A DNA stretch of 64,000 nucleotides, taken from positions 124,001 to 188,000 of the forward strand of contig BPKE01000001.1 in the NCBI GenBank assembly GCA_026004975.1, written 5' to 3'. The notes beneath the pieces were generated by a model. It was not told the DNA's origin, searched no databases, and was given only the letters and a program-made list of their open reading frames with translations. The translations under genes and the position numbers were made by a program. Below are positions 9,199 to 17,611 of the stretch, piece after piece (within the stretch, counting starts at the first letter, position 1; the number at the start of each line of letters is the position of its first letter). Origin of the DNA: Gammaproteobacteria bacterium. GTDB taxonomy: Bacteria; Pseudomonadota; Gammaproteobacteria; HTCC5015.

Positions 9199-10064
9199 AG
9201 GCGGTCGACCGGCAATTTCAACCACGGCCGGCCGGTCTCGTCGAGTGGGAAGCGACCGGCACGCAGGTTCACCTGGATCGACGGCAGGATCAGGCGCGGC
9301 AGATCGAGCCCGGCGTCGATCGCCCGCCGCCGGGCGATGAACCCGTCGCGGTCGACCCCGGCCAGGTGCACGTTGGCGCGTTGCTCGACCACGCGGCTTT
9401 CCCAGCGCACCTCGCGACCGCCGGGCCGGTAATCGTGGCACACGAAAACCCGCGTCTCGTCCGGCAGGGCGAGGATGCGCTGAATCGAGTCGTACAACAT
9501 GCCAGCGTCCCCGCCCGGGAAATCGGCGCGCGCCGTGCCGGCGTCGGGCATGAACAGCGTGTCGCCGACGAAGGCGGCGTCACCGATCAGGTGGGTCATG
9601 CAGGCCGGCGTGTGTCCCGGCGTGTGCCAGGCCACCGCCTCCAGGTTCCCGATGCGGTAGCGCTCATCGTCGGCGAACACGTGGTCGAACGGCGCATCGA
9701 GAAAATCCTCCGGCACGCCGTAGATGTCGCTGAACAGTTCGCGCACCCGCGCGACGCGCGCGCCGATGCCGATCCGGCCGCCGAGCCCGGTGCGCAGGTA
9801 CCAGGCCGCGCTCAAGTGATCGGCGTGCACGTGCGTTTCGATGATCCACTCCAGGCGCAAGCCGCGCTCGCGGATGCGCGCCGCGATGCGCTCGGCGAAG
9901 GCGAACCCGCTGCGCGCGCCGTGGGGCTCGTAGTCCATGACCGGGTCGATCACGGCACAGGCCGGCGAATCCGGATCCTTGACCAGGTAACTCAGGCTGC
10001 CGGTGTCCTCGTGGTAGAACGCCTCCACCTCCGGCCGGCCCGACGGCAAACGAAACTCACCCAT
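9195..10064 (-). CDS. Metallo-beta-lactamase fold protein, persulfide dioxygenase type (Blh-like)
   Basis: 289 residues from the ATG at 10064. Metal-binding residues are seen in THVHADHLSA (HxHxDH), the His of TPGHTPACM, the Asp of GDTLF and the His of VFVCHDYRPGG. GRPEVEAFYHEDTGSLSYLV is the usual N-terminus of persulfide-dioxygenase-like and BigR-linked hydrolases. The family oxidises glutathione persulfide to sulfite with oxygen. No fused rhodanese domain is present. The start overlaps the end of the upstream YeeE/YedE gene by 8 bases and the stop overlaps the SulP start, so all three are coupled. Pairing with two YeeE/YedE halves is also seen in bigR operons of Xylella and Agrobacterium. 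Confidence 0.85.
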   Translation of the reverse strand: MGEFRLPSGRPEVEAFYHEDTGSLSYLVKDPDSPACAVIDPVMDYEPHGARSGFAFAERIAARIRERGLRLEWIIETHVHADHLSAAWYLRTGLGGRIGIGARVARVRELFSDIYGVPEDFLDAPFDHVFADDERYRIGNLEAVAWHTPGHTPACMTHLIGDAAFVGDTLFMPDAGTARADFPGGDAGMLYDSIQRILALPDETRVFVCHDYRPGGREVRWESRVVEQRANVHLAGVDRDGFIARRRAIDAGLDLPRLILPSIQVNLRAGRFPLDETGRPWLKLPVDRL

Positions 10065-10491
10065 GGCGCTTGTCCTCTGAACGCAATCGATCGACGGCAC
10101 GGGCGATGCACATGCCCGTGACCAGGGCGGTGAAAAACACCCAGGGTGCGCTCTGCCCGGACGCCAGGGCCGGCAGCACGCCGCCCGGGCAGAAGCCCGC
10201 CAGCCCCCAGCCGACGCCGAACACGGCCGCGCCCGAAACCAGCCGGGCGTCCACCGCGCGGCGCGGCGGCAGGTCGAAAGCGGCGGCGCAGACCGGTCGG
10301 CCGCGGCGCCAGGCGATCCGGTAACCGACCGCCGTCACCAGCAAGGCGGCGGCCATGACCAGCGCCAGGGACGGATCCCAGTGACCGAACACATCGAAGA
10401 AATTCAACACCTTGGCCGGGTTGACCATGCCCGAGACGGTCAAGCCCAGGCCGAACAACAGGCCGGCGAGCAACAGGTCGAAACGGTGCAT
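10057..10491 (-). CDS. YeeE/YedE half-transporter (DUF6691 type)
   Basis: 144 residues with four hydrophobic helices. Motifs: LLFGLGLTVSGMVNPAKVLNF near the N-terminus and GWGLAGFCPGGVLPALASG near the C-terminus, each a half of the channel-lining motif of the YeeE/YedE (TsuA) thiosulfate transporter family; the Cys in FCPGG is the conserved one. It pairs with the next half (10495-10929), three bases away, to make the equivalent of one full transporter. Likely substrate: thiosulfate or another reduced sulfur compound, from family knowledge. Confidence 0.85.
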   Translation of the reverse strand: MHRFDLLLAGLLFGLGLTVSGMVNPAKVLNFFDVFGHWDPSLALVMAAALLVTAVGYRIAWRRGRPVCAAAFDLPPRRAVDARLVSGAAVFGVGWGLAGFCPGGVLPALASGQSAPWVFFTALVTGMCIARAVDRLRSEDKRHG

Positions 10492-10494
10492 GGC

Positions 10495-10929
10495 TCAACC
10501 TCCGAAAACGTGCCGGGTGACGGTGACGGTGAGCACCGCGCTGCTCAGGAACACGGCGACGGCGACCAGCGAACGCAGCGCGGCGCGGGCCAGGCCGCAC
10601 ACCCCGTGTCCGGACGGGCAGCCGCCGCCCCAGCTCACGCCAAGCCCGACGAGCAGACCGCCGAGCACCAACCGGCCGGGCGACTGCGGGGCCTCGATCG
10701 GCGGCGCCGTTCCGGAGACCCACGTCCACAGCGGCAAGGCGAGCACCGCGGCCAGCAAAAGCACCGCGCGCCAGGCGGCCTCGGCGCGCGTCGCCGGGAA
10801 CAACACGCCGGCGACCAGGCCGCTCGCGCCGAGCACGCGGCCGCGGGTGAACATCAGCAGCACGGCGGCGGCCCCGATGGCCGCACCGCCGAGCAGGGCC
10901 GCCCCGGGCGTGAAAGACGTCTCACCCAT
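10495..10929 (-). CDS. YeeE/YedE half-transporter
   Basis: 144 residues, first gene of the sulfur operon. GAAIGAAAVLLMFTRGRVLGASG lies near the start and GVSWGGGCPSGHGVCGLAR near the end. The second is the conserved half-channel with two cysteines. A good ribosome site (GGAGGT) precedes the ATG at 10929. Order in the operon: this half, DUF6691 half, persulfide-type hydrolase, SulP. The Crp/Fnr and LysR genes lie just upstream on the same strand and are candidate regulators. Confidence 0.85.
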   Translation of the reverse strand: MGETSFTPGAALLGGAAIGAAAVLLMFTRGRVLGASGLVAGVLFPATRAEAAWRAVLLLAAVLALPLWTWVSGTAPPIEAPQSPGRLVLGGLLVGLGVSWGGGCPSGHGVCGLARAALRSLVAVAVFLSSAVLTVTVTRHVFGG

Positions 10930-11009
10930 TGCACACCTCCACGAAACGCGAATCCAGGTTGCAGCCTAGCGCGCCGCCGCCGCGCGGTCAGTGACTCGAT
11001 CACCGACGC

Positions 11010-11696
11010 TCAATCGAGCGCCGCACCGGCGGCCAGACGCAGCAAGGCCGCACGGTCGCGCAGGCGCAAGCGGCCGCGCCCCTGCTCGATCCAGCCCTGG
11101 CGGGCGAAGGCGTTGAGTCGGCGCGACACGGCTTCCCGGGCGCTGCCGAGTTCCGCCGCCAGCCGCCGGTGCGTCGCCCGCACCCAGCCTTGGCCGTCGG
11201 CCTCGTCCAGCAGGCAGCGCGCGAGGCGCACCTCCAGGCGGCTGGACAAGAGCGCGTCCACGACCTGGAACAAGGCCGCCAGGCGGCGCGCCTGCGCGCG
11301 CAGGACGAAGCGCCGGAACTCGGCCGACTCGGCGAGCAAGGCGTCGAACACCGGCGCCTCGAGCAGGGCGCCGCGCAGCGCCGTCTCGGCCACGCCCTCG
11401 GCGCCGAGCGGATTCTCGGCGAGCACGCAGGCGCTGCTCATCACGCAGGAATCGCCGGCCGGCACGCGGAACAACACGATTTCGCGGCTGCTTTCGGCGT
11501 ACTGGACGACCTTGAGCGTGCCCTCCAGCAGAAACAAGGGGCCGGGCAAGGGGGCCCCGGCGCCGAACAGGCGCGCCCCGGCGGGCCAGTGCCGCAACCG
11601 GCCCTGCTCGAGCAAGCGTGCGCGCAGCGGCGGGCTCAGCGCCGCCAGCCCCGGGAAGGCGGCGGTCCAATCGTCGGCCGGCGGCCGGCGGCTCAC
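11010..11696 (-). CDS. Crp/Fnr-family transcription regulator
   Basis: 228 residues from a GTG overlapping the LysR stop codon (GTGA). An N-terminal cyclic-nucleotide-type beta-barrel (about 20-130; LFLLEGTLKVVQYAESSREIV) is followed by the dimer helix and a winged helix-turn-helix (THRRLAAELGSAREAVSRRL). The N-terminal cysteine cluster of true FNR is absent, so an oxygen-labile iron-sulfur cluster is unlikely. It could bind a nucleotide, haem or nothing. It may control the sulfur operon directly downstream; only 80 bases separate them. Confidence 0.82.
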   Translation of the reverse strand: MSRRPPADDWTAAFPGLAALSPPLRARLLEQGRLRHWPAGARLFGAGAPLPGPLFLLEGTLKVVQYAESSREIVLFRVPAGDSCVMSSACVLAENPLGAEGVAETALRGALLEAPVFDALLAESAEFRRFVLRAQARRLAALFQVVDALLSSRLEVRLARCLLDEADGQGWVRATHRRLAAELGSAREAVSRRLNAFARQGWIEQGRGRLRLRDRAALLRLAAGAALD

Positions 11697-12583
11697 GCCG
11701 TCCCCTCCCCGCCGAAATGCGCCAGGAGGTGGTCGACGAACAGGCGCAGTTTCGCCGGCTGATCGGTGCGCGGCGGGTAGATCAGGTAAATCGGCCGCTG
11801 CTCGCCCGAAAACCCCGGCAACACCCGCTCGAGGCGCCCGGCGGCGAGATCGTCCCGCACCAGGTAGGACGCCAGGCGCACGATGCCGAGGCCCGCCAGC
11901 GCCGCCTCGCGCAGCAACGTGTTGTTGTTGAAGGCCAGGCGGCCGCGGGGCGTGACCCGGATGGTCTCGGCGCCGCGATAGAAGCGCCACTCGCGCCAGG
12001 TCGTGTTCACCAGGCATTCGTGGTCCACGAGTGCTCTGGGGTGTTGCGGCCGCCCCGCCCGTTCCAGGTAGGCCGGCGCGGCGCAACACACGTAGTCGAA
12101 ACGCAACAAGGGCCGCGCCACGAAACTTTCGGGCGGCCGCTCGGTGATGCGCACGGCCAGGTCGTAACCCCGTTCGAACAGGTCGCGCGGCGCGTTGTCC
12201 AGGTCGAGCTCGATGTGGATGTGCGGGTGGCGACGCATGAACGCCTGGCACACCGGCAGCAGATAGCGCTCCCCGAAAGCCTGGGCCGCGGTGATGCGCA
12301 GCACGCCGCGCGCCCCGGCGTCGGCCTGCAGGCGGGCGCGGGTCTCGTACATCAAGCGGTTGAGTGCCCGGCACTGCTCGAGCAACCGGCGGCCCTTTTC
12401 GGTGAGCACCAACCGGCGGCTGTTGCGGTGGCAGAGCTTCGCGCGCAGGCTCGCCTCAAGAGCCCGGACCGATTGCGAGAGGTGGCTCTTGGACACGCCG
12501 AGGGCCGCCGCGGCGGCGCTGAAACCGCCGTGCTCGACCACCGCCTGGAAAAGCAACATCCGCTCTAGGTCACGCCGCTCCAT
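11693..12583 (-). CDS. LysR-family transcription regulator
   Basis: 296 residues. An N-terminal winged helix-turn-helix (GGFSAAAAALGVSKSHLSQSV, residues about 19-39) is followed by the LysR substrate domain (about 90-295). FERGYDLAVRI and the FNNNTLLREAALAGLGI stretch are typical of the AaeR/DmlR-like group. Its start codon sits inside a palindrome (12581-12604), and it is divergent from the aldo/keto reductase-GH3 pair, which it may control along with its own gene. The effector is unknown. Confidence 0.87.
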   Translation of the reverse strand: MERRDLERMLLFQAVVEHGGFSAAAAALGVSKSHLSQSVRALEASLRAKLCHRNSRRLVLTEKGRRLLEQCRALNRLMYETRARLQADAGARGVLRITAAQAFGERYLLPVCQAFMRRHPHIHIELDLDNAPRDLFERGYDLAVRITERPPESFVARPLLRFDYVCCAAPAYLERAGRPQHPRALVDHECLVNTTWREWRFYRGAETIRVTPRGRLAFNNNTLLREAALAGLGIVRLASYLVRDDLAAGRLERVLPGFSGEQRPIYLIYPPRTDQPAKLRLFVDHLLAHFGGEGTA

Positions 12584-12604
12584 TGTTCACCACCATGAAC
12601 GATG
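12581..12604. promoter_or_regulatory. Candidate LysR operator over its own start codon
   Basis: CATTGTTCA (12581-12589), spacer CCACCA, TGAACGATG (12596-12604): a 9-bp inverted repeat with one mismatch. It overlaps the lysR ATG and lies in the gap between lysR and the divergent aldo/keto reductase gene, where LysR autoregulators usually bind. Confidence 0.5.
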
Positions 12605-12643
12605 CGTTCGCTCCGGCCCGCCCGGCGGGCGGCTGGCGCGGAC

Positions 12644-12649
12644 TATAAT
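12644..12649 (+). promoter_or_regulatory. -10 box of the aldo/keto reductase gene
   Basis: A perfect TATAAT in the lysR-aldo/keto reductase gap, 40 bases before the ATG at 12690. No good -35 box is seen 17 bases upstream, which fits an activator-dependent promoter. Confidence 0.5.
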
Positions 12650-12689
12650 GCCCATCCTCGTTTGAGCAAAGGCACGGAGGAACTGCCGC

Positions 12690-13688
12690 ATGCGTTATCG
12701 CAATCTCGGCCGCAGCGGCCTGCAATTGAGCGCGTTCTCCCTCGGATCCTGGGTGACTTTCGGCCGCCAGGTCGACCTCGACGCCGCCAAGGCGCTGATC
12801 AAGACGGCTTTCGACCACGGGGTGAATTTCTTCGACAACGCCGAGGCCTACGAAGGCGGCGCTTCCGAGTCCTTGATGGGCGAGGCTTTCGCCGCGCTCG
12901 GCCTGCCGCGCGACGAGTATTGCGTCTCGAGCAAGGTCTTCTGGGGCGGTGCGAAACCGACCCAGCGCGGGCTGTCGGCCAAGCACGTCACCGAGGCCTG
13001 CCACGCCGCGCTCCGGCGCCTGCGGGTGGATCACCTGGACCTGTACTTCTGCCATCGCCCCGATCCGGACACCCCGATCGAAGAAACCGTGCGCGCCATG
13101 CACAACCTCGTCGTGCAGGGCAAGGTGCTCTACTGGGGCACCTCGGAATGGAGCGCCGACCAGATCATGACCGCCCACGCCGTCGCGCGGCAATGGAACC
13201 TGACGCCGCCGCTGATGGAGCAGCCCGAGTACAACCTGTTCAAGCGCGACCGGGTGGAAGGGGAGTACCGCAACCTGTACCGCGAGGTCGGCCTCGGCTT
13301 GACGACTTTCTCGCCGCTGGCCAACGGCGTGCTCACCGGCAAGTACAACCAGGGCCTGGACCGCGACGGGCGCATCAACCTGCCGGGCTACGAGTGGCTG
13401 CGCCGCCTGTACGAATCGCCCGAAGGCCAGGCGCGCATCGAAAAGGCGCGGCAACTGGAAGCGCTGGCGCGGGAACTGGGCGTGCCGCTGCACCACCTGG
13501 CGCTGGCCTGGTGCCTGTGCAACCCGAACGTGAGCACCGTGATCCTCGGTGCCTCGCGCCTGGAACAGCTCAGCGACAATCTGCGCGCGCTGGACGTGGT
13601 CGACCGCCTGGACGAGGCGGTCTTGCAACGGATCGAGGCCATCGTCCAGAATCGCCCGCCCGAACCCCGCAATTGGAAGGCCCAGTGA
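12690..13688 (+). CDS. Aldo/keto reductase (YghZ / Kv-beta group)
   Basis: 332 residues of a TIM-barrel NADPH oxidoreductase. Catalytic set: Asp in FFDNAEAYEGG, the Tyr four residues on, Lys in VSSKVFWGG, His in DLYFCHRPD. NADP-binding features occur in the C-terminal NVSTVILGASRLEQL. GGAGGA precedes the ATG. The stop overlaps the GTG of the GH3 gene. The closest groups are YghZ (L-glyceraldehyde 3-phosphate reductase) and voltage-channel beta subunits. With a cytoplasmic glucosidase behind it, reduction of a sugar or aldehyde is likely; the substrate is unknown. Confidence 0.88.
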   Translation: MRYRNLGRSGLQLSAFSLGSWVTFGRQVDLDAAKALIKTAFDHGVNFFDNAEAYEGGASESLMGEAFAALGLPRDEYCVSSKVFWGGAKPTQRGLSAKHVTEACHAALRRLRVDHLDLYFCHRPDPDTPIEETVRAMHNLVVQGKVLYWGTSEWSADQIMTAHAVARQWNLTPPLMEQPEYNLFKRDRVEGEYRNLYREVGLGLTTFSPLANGVLTGKYNQGLDRDGRINLPGYEWLRRLYESPEGQARIEKARQLEALARELGVPLHHLALAWCLCNPNVSTVILGASRLEQLSDNLRALDVVDRLDEAVLQRIEAIVQNRPPEPRNWKAQ

Positions 13689-15898
13689 GCGACACCGCCG
13701 ACGCCCTGCTCGCCCGGCTCGACCGTGAAGAGAAGATCCGCCTGCTGACCGGGCGCGACGCCTGGCACGTGCCGGGCGTCGAGCGCCTCGGCCTGCCGCC
13801 CGTCACGCTGACCGACGGGCCGCACGGCGTGCGCCTGAGCCGTACCCTCGATCTGCGTGAGACCGAACCGGCGACCGTGTTCCCGGTGGCGGCGGTGATG
13901 GGCGCGACCTTCGACCCGGACCTGATCGAGCAGGTCGGCGAGGCGATCGGCCGCGAAGCGCGGCGGCTGGGCGTCGCCGTGCTCCTGGGCCCCGGCATCA
14001 ACGGCAAGCGCTCGCCGCTGGCGGGGCGCAACTTCGAGTACTACAGCGAAGACCCGCTGGTCTCGGGCCGCCTGGCGGCCGCCTTCGTGCGCGGCGTGCA
14101 AGCCCAAGGCGTCGGCGCCTGCCTCAAGCACTTCGTCGCCAACGAGCAGGAAACCCGGCGCTTCGTGATCGACACCCGCGTCGATGTGCGCGCGCTTCAG
14201 GAAATCTACCTGCGCCCCTTCGCGCTGGCCATCCGCGAGGCCCGGCCGTGGATGGTCATGGCCGCCTACAACCAGGTCAACGGCGAGCCCTGCTGGGCCA
14301 GCCCGTGGCTGCTCGAGACCGTGCTGCGTCGGCAGCTCGGCTTCGAGGGCGTGGTGGTGTCCGACTGGGGCGCGGTGCGCGACAAGGTCGCCGCCCACCG
14401 CGCCGGCCTCGACCTGGAAATGCCCGGTCCCAACCCCGAGGGCGAAGCGGCGCTGCGCGCGGCCCTGGAGCGCGGCGAACTGGACGAGGCGGAGATCGAC
14501 GCCCGGGTGCGGCGTGTGCTCGAGCTGCTGCTGCGCGCGCGGGCGGCCGCCGAGGCGGCCTCGCCCGAGGTCGATTTCGAGGCCCACCACGCGCTCGCCC
14601 GCACCGTCGCCGAACGCGGCATGGTGCTGCTCGAGGATGCGCAGGGGATGCTCCCCTTGGCGCCGGGCCGCCGCCTGCTCATCGTCGGCCGCGGCGCCGA
14701 GCGGCTGCGCTTCCAGGGCGGCGGCAGCTCGCAGATGAACCCCAGCCGCACGCCCGAGCTGCTCGCGGCCCTGCGCGAGCGCGCCGCGATCGACTTCGAG
14801 CCCGGCCACGATCCCGACGACCCCGAACGCGACCGCGAGCTGCGCGCCCGCGCCATCGCCAAGGCGCTGGACGCCGACGCGGTCGTGCTGTGCCTGACCG
14901 GCGGCGCGCTGGACGACGCCGAAGGCGTGGACCGCAAGCACCTGTTCCTGCCCGCCGACCAGCGGGCCCTGGCGACCGCCCTGTGCGCCGCGCAACCGCG
15001 CACCGTCGCGGTGCTGTTCACCGGCTCGGCGGTGGACCTGCAGGGACTGCGGCCCGGCGCCCTGCTGTGGGCCGGCCTGCCGGGACAAGCCGGCGGCGAG
15101 GCCCTGGCACGGGTGCTTTTCGGCGAAGCCGAACCCGGCGGCCGCCTGGCCGAAAGCTGGCCGCGGTGCCTGGCGCACACCCCGGCGCACGGTTTCTTTC
15201 CGGGTGACCGCGAAAAAGTCGAATACCGCGAAGGCGTCTTCGTCGGCTACCGCCACTACGACTCCAAGGCGCTGCCGGTCGCCTACCCCTTCGGCCACGG
15301 CCTGGGCTACACGCGCTTCGATTACCGCGACGGCAGCTACGAGGCGGCCACGCGGCGCGTGACGCTCACCGTACAGAACATCGGCGCGCGGGCGGGCGAC
15401 ACGGTGGTCCAGGTGTACGTCCATGCGCGCGCGCCTTACCGACCCAAGCCCGAACACTGGCTGGCCGGCTTCGCCCGCGTCCACCTGGCCCCCGGCGAAA
15501 GCCGGCGCGTCACCGTCACCCTGGCCGAAGACGCTTTCGCCCATTACGACGAAGCGCTCGGCCGTTTCGCCGTGGAGGCCGGCGATCACGAGCTGCGCAT
15601 CGGCGCCTCCTCGCGCGACATCCGCCTGCGCCTGCCGGTGACGGTCGAATCGACCGACCCGGTGCGGCCGCGGCCCGGCTGGCGCGACACGGTGGAGGAA
15701 TGGCTGGCCGATGCGCGCACCGCCGCGGCGATGCGCGAGGCGCTCGAGCTGCTCGGCTGCGATGCGCGCTCGCCCGCCTACAGCTGCGTGCTCGGCTTCC
15801 ACGTCGACATGCTGCTCGACCGCTTCGCGCCCGGTTTCGGCGTGGACGCCGAGACGATCGCCGCCGCGCGCGCGCGGCTCACGGCGACGCAGGCTTGA
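13685..15898 (+). CDS. Glycoside hydrolase family 3 beta-glucosidase, cytoplasmic
   Basis: 737 residues, GTG start overlapping the upstream stop (GTGA). There is no signal peptide. The N-terminal (alpha/beta)8 domain opens with LTDGPHGVR and has KHFVANEQE and GFEGVVVSDWGAV, where the Asp near residue 227 is the nucleophile. The (alpha/beta)6 domain (about 300-510) contains GGSSQMNPS and the FnIII-like C-terminus begins with YPFGHGLGYTRF. Short-form GH3 enzymes of this layout hydrolyse beta-glucosides or oligosaccharides. An internal PA14 domain is absent. Operon with the aldo/keto reductase; divergent LysR control is probable. The 3' end overlaps the convergent methyltransferase by 20 bases. 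Confidence 0.88.
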   Translation: MSDTADALLARLDREEKIRLLTGRDAWHVPGVERLGLPPVTLTDGPHGVRLSRTLDLRETEPATVFPVAAVMGATFDPDLIEQVGEAIGREARRLGVAVLLGPGINGKRSPLAGRNFEYYSEDPLVSGRLAAAFVRGVQAQGVGACLKHFVANEQETRRFVIDTRVDVRALQEIYLRPFALAIREARPWMVMAAYNQVNGEPCWASPWLLETVLRRQLGFEGVVVSDWGAVRDKVAAHRAGLDLEMPGPNPEGEAALRAALERGELDEAEIDARVRRVLELLLRARAAAEAASPEVDFEAHHALARTVAERGMVLLEDAQGMLPLAPGRRLLIVGRGAERLRFQGGGSSQMNPSRTPELLAALRERAAIDFEPGHDPDDPERDRELRARAIAKALDADAVVLCLTGGALDDAEGVDRKHLFLPADQRALATALCAAQPRTVAVLFTGSAVDLQGLRPGALLWAGLPGQAGGEALARVLFGEAEPGGRLAESWPRCLAHTPAHGFFPGDREKVEYREGVFVGYRHYDSKALPVAYPFGHGLGYTRFDYRDGSYEAATRRVTLTVQNIGARAGDTVVQVYVHARAPYRPKPEHWLAGFARVHLAPGESRRVTVTLAEDAFAHYDEALGRFAVEAGDHELRIGASSRDIRLRLPVTVESTDPVRPRPGWRDTVEEWLADARTAAAMREALELLGCDARSPAYSCVLGFHVDMLLDRFAPGFGVDAETIAAARARLTATQA

Positions 15899-16709
15899 GG
15901 AACTTCAAGGTCATCCGGTCGCTTTCGCCGATCGCCAGGTAGCGCTCGCGGTCCTGCTCCCCCAGGCGCAGGGTCGGCGGCAGGGTCCAGACGCCCTTGG
16001 GGTGATCGGCGCTGTCCCGCGGGTTGGCATTGATCTCGCTGGCCGCGAGCAGGCGGAAGCCGGCGGCCTCGGCCATGCGCACCACCGCCGCCTGGTGCAT
16101 GTAGCCGGAGCCCTCCTGGGCGGACGCCGGCCGCTCGGCCGGCAACCGGTGCTCCACCACGCCGAGGATGCCGCCCGGCTTCAGGGCGCGGTAAAACGCC
16201 CGGAACGCGGCGATCACGCGCGCCTCGCCGCCGCCGCGCATGTACCAGTTGTGGACGTTGCGGAAGGTCAGCACCCGGTCGGCGCTGCCCGGCGGCGCGA
16301 TGTCGACGTGCTGCGGCGGCAGAAAGCCCGTCACCACCACCCGGTCGTAGACGCCGGGGTCGGCGGCCAGTTTCTCGAGAAACGCCGCGCGGCTGTCGCG
16401 ATAGAACGCCACCTCGCTGTCGGCCGGGAAATGCGCGGCGTACAAGCGCCCGCGTTCGCGCAGGTACGGCGCCAGGATCTCGGTGTAGTAACCCTTGGCG
16501 CCCGGCCAGATCTCGACCACCGTCATGTCCGGCGCGACCTCGAAGAAGCGCAACGTCTCGCGCGGATGGCGGTAAACGTCGCGGGCGCGGTTTTCGGGCG
16601 CGCGGTGCGCCGCCGCGAGCGCCGCCTCCAATGCCGCCTCGTCCACCCCGCCCGCGGCGGCGGCCGCCGCCGCGGCCGCGAACAAGCCCATGCCGAACCA
16701 CCGTGCCAT
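15879..16709 (-). CDS. Exported class I SAM-methyltransferase-like protein
   Basis: 276 residues from the ATG at 16709, with GGAGGGG six bases upstream; an upstream ATG at 16727 has no such site. An Ala-rich signal-like segment occupies residues 1-20. The Rossmann methyltransferase core follows: VVEIWPGAKGYYTEILAPYL replaces the usual E/DxGxGxG motif I, and VEHRL comes after motif III. The group is known as periplasmic or lipoprotein methyltransferase-like proteins of unknown substrate. Whether it methylates anything is unclear because motif I is modified and SAM is cytoplasmic. Confidence 0.75.
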   Translation of the reverse strand: MARWFGMGLFAAAAAAAAAGGVDEAALEAALAAAHRAPENRARDVYRHPRETLRFFEVAPDMTVVEIWPGAKGYYTEILAPYLRERGRLYAAHFPADSEVAFYRDSRAAFLEKLAADPGVYDRVVVTGFLPPQHVDIAPPGSADRVLTFRNVHNWYMRGGGEARVIAAFRAFYRALKPGGILGVVEHRLPAERPASAQEGSGYMHQAAVVRMAEAAGFRLLAASEINANPRDSADHPKGVWTLPPTLRLGEQDRERYLAIGESDRMTLKFLKPASP

Positions 16710-16777
16710 GCGCGCCCCTCCGTTCACTCGTGCCGCCGCCTACCCTACTCCCGGCGCCGCGGGCCGTCCAGCGCCCA

Positions 16778-17611
16778 TCATGCCGACACGCGATAGAACT
16801 CGACGGCGTTGTCACGGCCGATGCGCCGCCGCGCCGCCGCCGGCAGGCCGCGCAGCAGGGTTTCGCACAGTCCCCGCCAGCGCCCGTAATCGGCCACCGC
16901 CGTGAGCACCGGCCAGTCGCTGCCCCAGATCAGCCGCTCGGGCCCGAAGCATTCGAGCAGATGGGCCACCCAGGGGCGCAACGTGGCGGCATCGGCGCCG
17001 GGCGGCGCCTCGCCAAGCAGGCCGGAGAGCTTGCAGTAGACGCCGGGGTGGGCGGCGAGCGCCGCCAGCTGGTCGGCCCAGGGTTGGAATGCGCCGGCGG
17101 CGATGGGCGGTTTGCCGGCGTGGTCGATCACCACGCGCAGCCCCGGCACGGCCGCCAGCAAGCGCCCCAACACCGGCAACTGCGGGGCGCGCACCAGGGC
17201 GTCGAAGGCCAGGCCGAGCGCGGCGGCCCGGCGCAGGCTGGCGACGACCTGCGGTTGCAGCACCCACGCCGGGTCGGGCAGGTCCTGCAACATCGGCCGC
17301 AGGCCGACGAACTTGGGGTGCGCGGCGAGCCGGGCGAGCCGGTCGGCCGCATCGGCGGCGGCCAGGTCCACCCAGCCGACCACGCCCCGGATCCACGGGC
17401 GGCGCGCGGCCACGCGCAGCAACAAACGGGTTTCGCGTTCGCTGGGCGCGGCCTGGACGAGCACGGTGCCCGTCACGCCGTGGGCGCGCAACAGCGGCCG
17501 CAAGTCGTCCGGGCCGAAGTCGCGCCACAGGGGCCCTTGGGCCGGGGTCAGCCAGCCGTAGTCGCGCCGCCGGATCCACCAGAAGTGCTGGTGGGCGTCC
17601 AGCCAGCTCAT
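16778..17611 (-). CDS. Amidohydrolase 2 family lactonase, L-fuconolactonase-like
   Basis: 277 residues of a metal-dependent TIM barrel: DAHQHFWW at residues 5-12 (HxH-type site), a His in VIDHAGKP, GVYCKLSGL, and a final Asp in IWGSDWPV. DYGWL just after the first motif is typical of the L-fucono-1,5-lactonase / L-rhamnono-lactonase group (COG3618). The start overlaps the stop of the aldo/keto reductase gene (ATGA). Together they would perform the first two steps of oxidative L-fucose breakdown: dehydrogenation to the lactone and opening to fuconate. Fucose would come from the GH95 enzyme of the same locus. Confidence 0.82.
   Translation of the reverse strand: MSWLDAHQHFWWIRRRDYGWLTPAQGPLWRDFGPDDLRPLLRAHGVTGTVLVQAAPSERETRLLLRVAARRPWIRGVVGWVDLAAADAADRLARLAAHPKFVGLRPMLQDLPDPAWVLQPQVVASLRRAAALGLAFDALVRAPQLPVLGRLLAAVPGLRVVIDHAGKPPIAAGAFQPWADQLAALAAHPGVYCKLSGLLGEAPPGADAATLRPWVAHLLECFGPERLIWGSDWPVLTAVADYGRWRGLCETLLRGLPAAARRRIGRDNAVEFYRVSA

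Noticed and set aside
10985-11020. GTGACTCGATCAC near the end of the Crp gene as a Crp site
   Set aside because: The half-sites are spaced five apart rather than six, and the position overlaps the gene end and is far from a clear promoter.
11010-11696. Oxygen-sensing FNR as the Crp-type regulator
   Set aside because: The N-terminal cysteines that hold the iron-sulfur cluster are missing.
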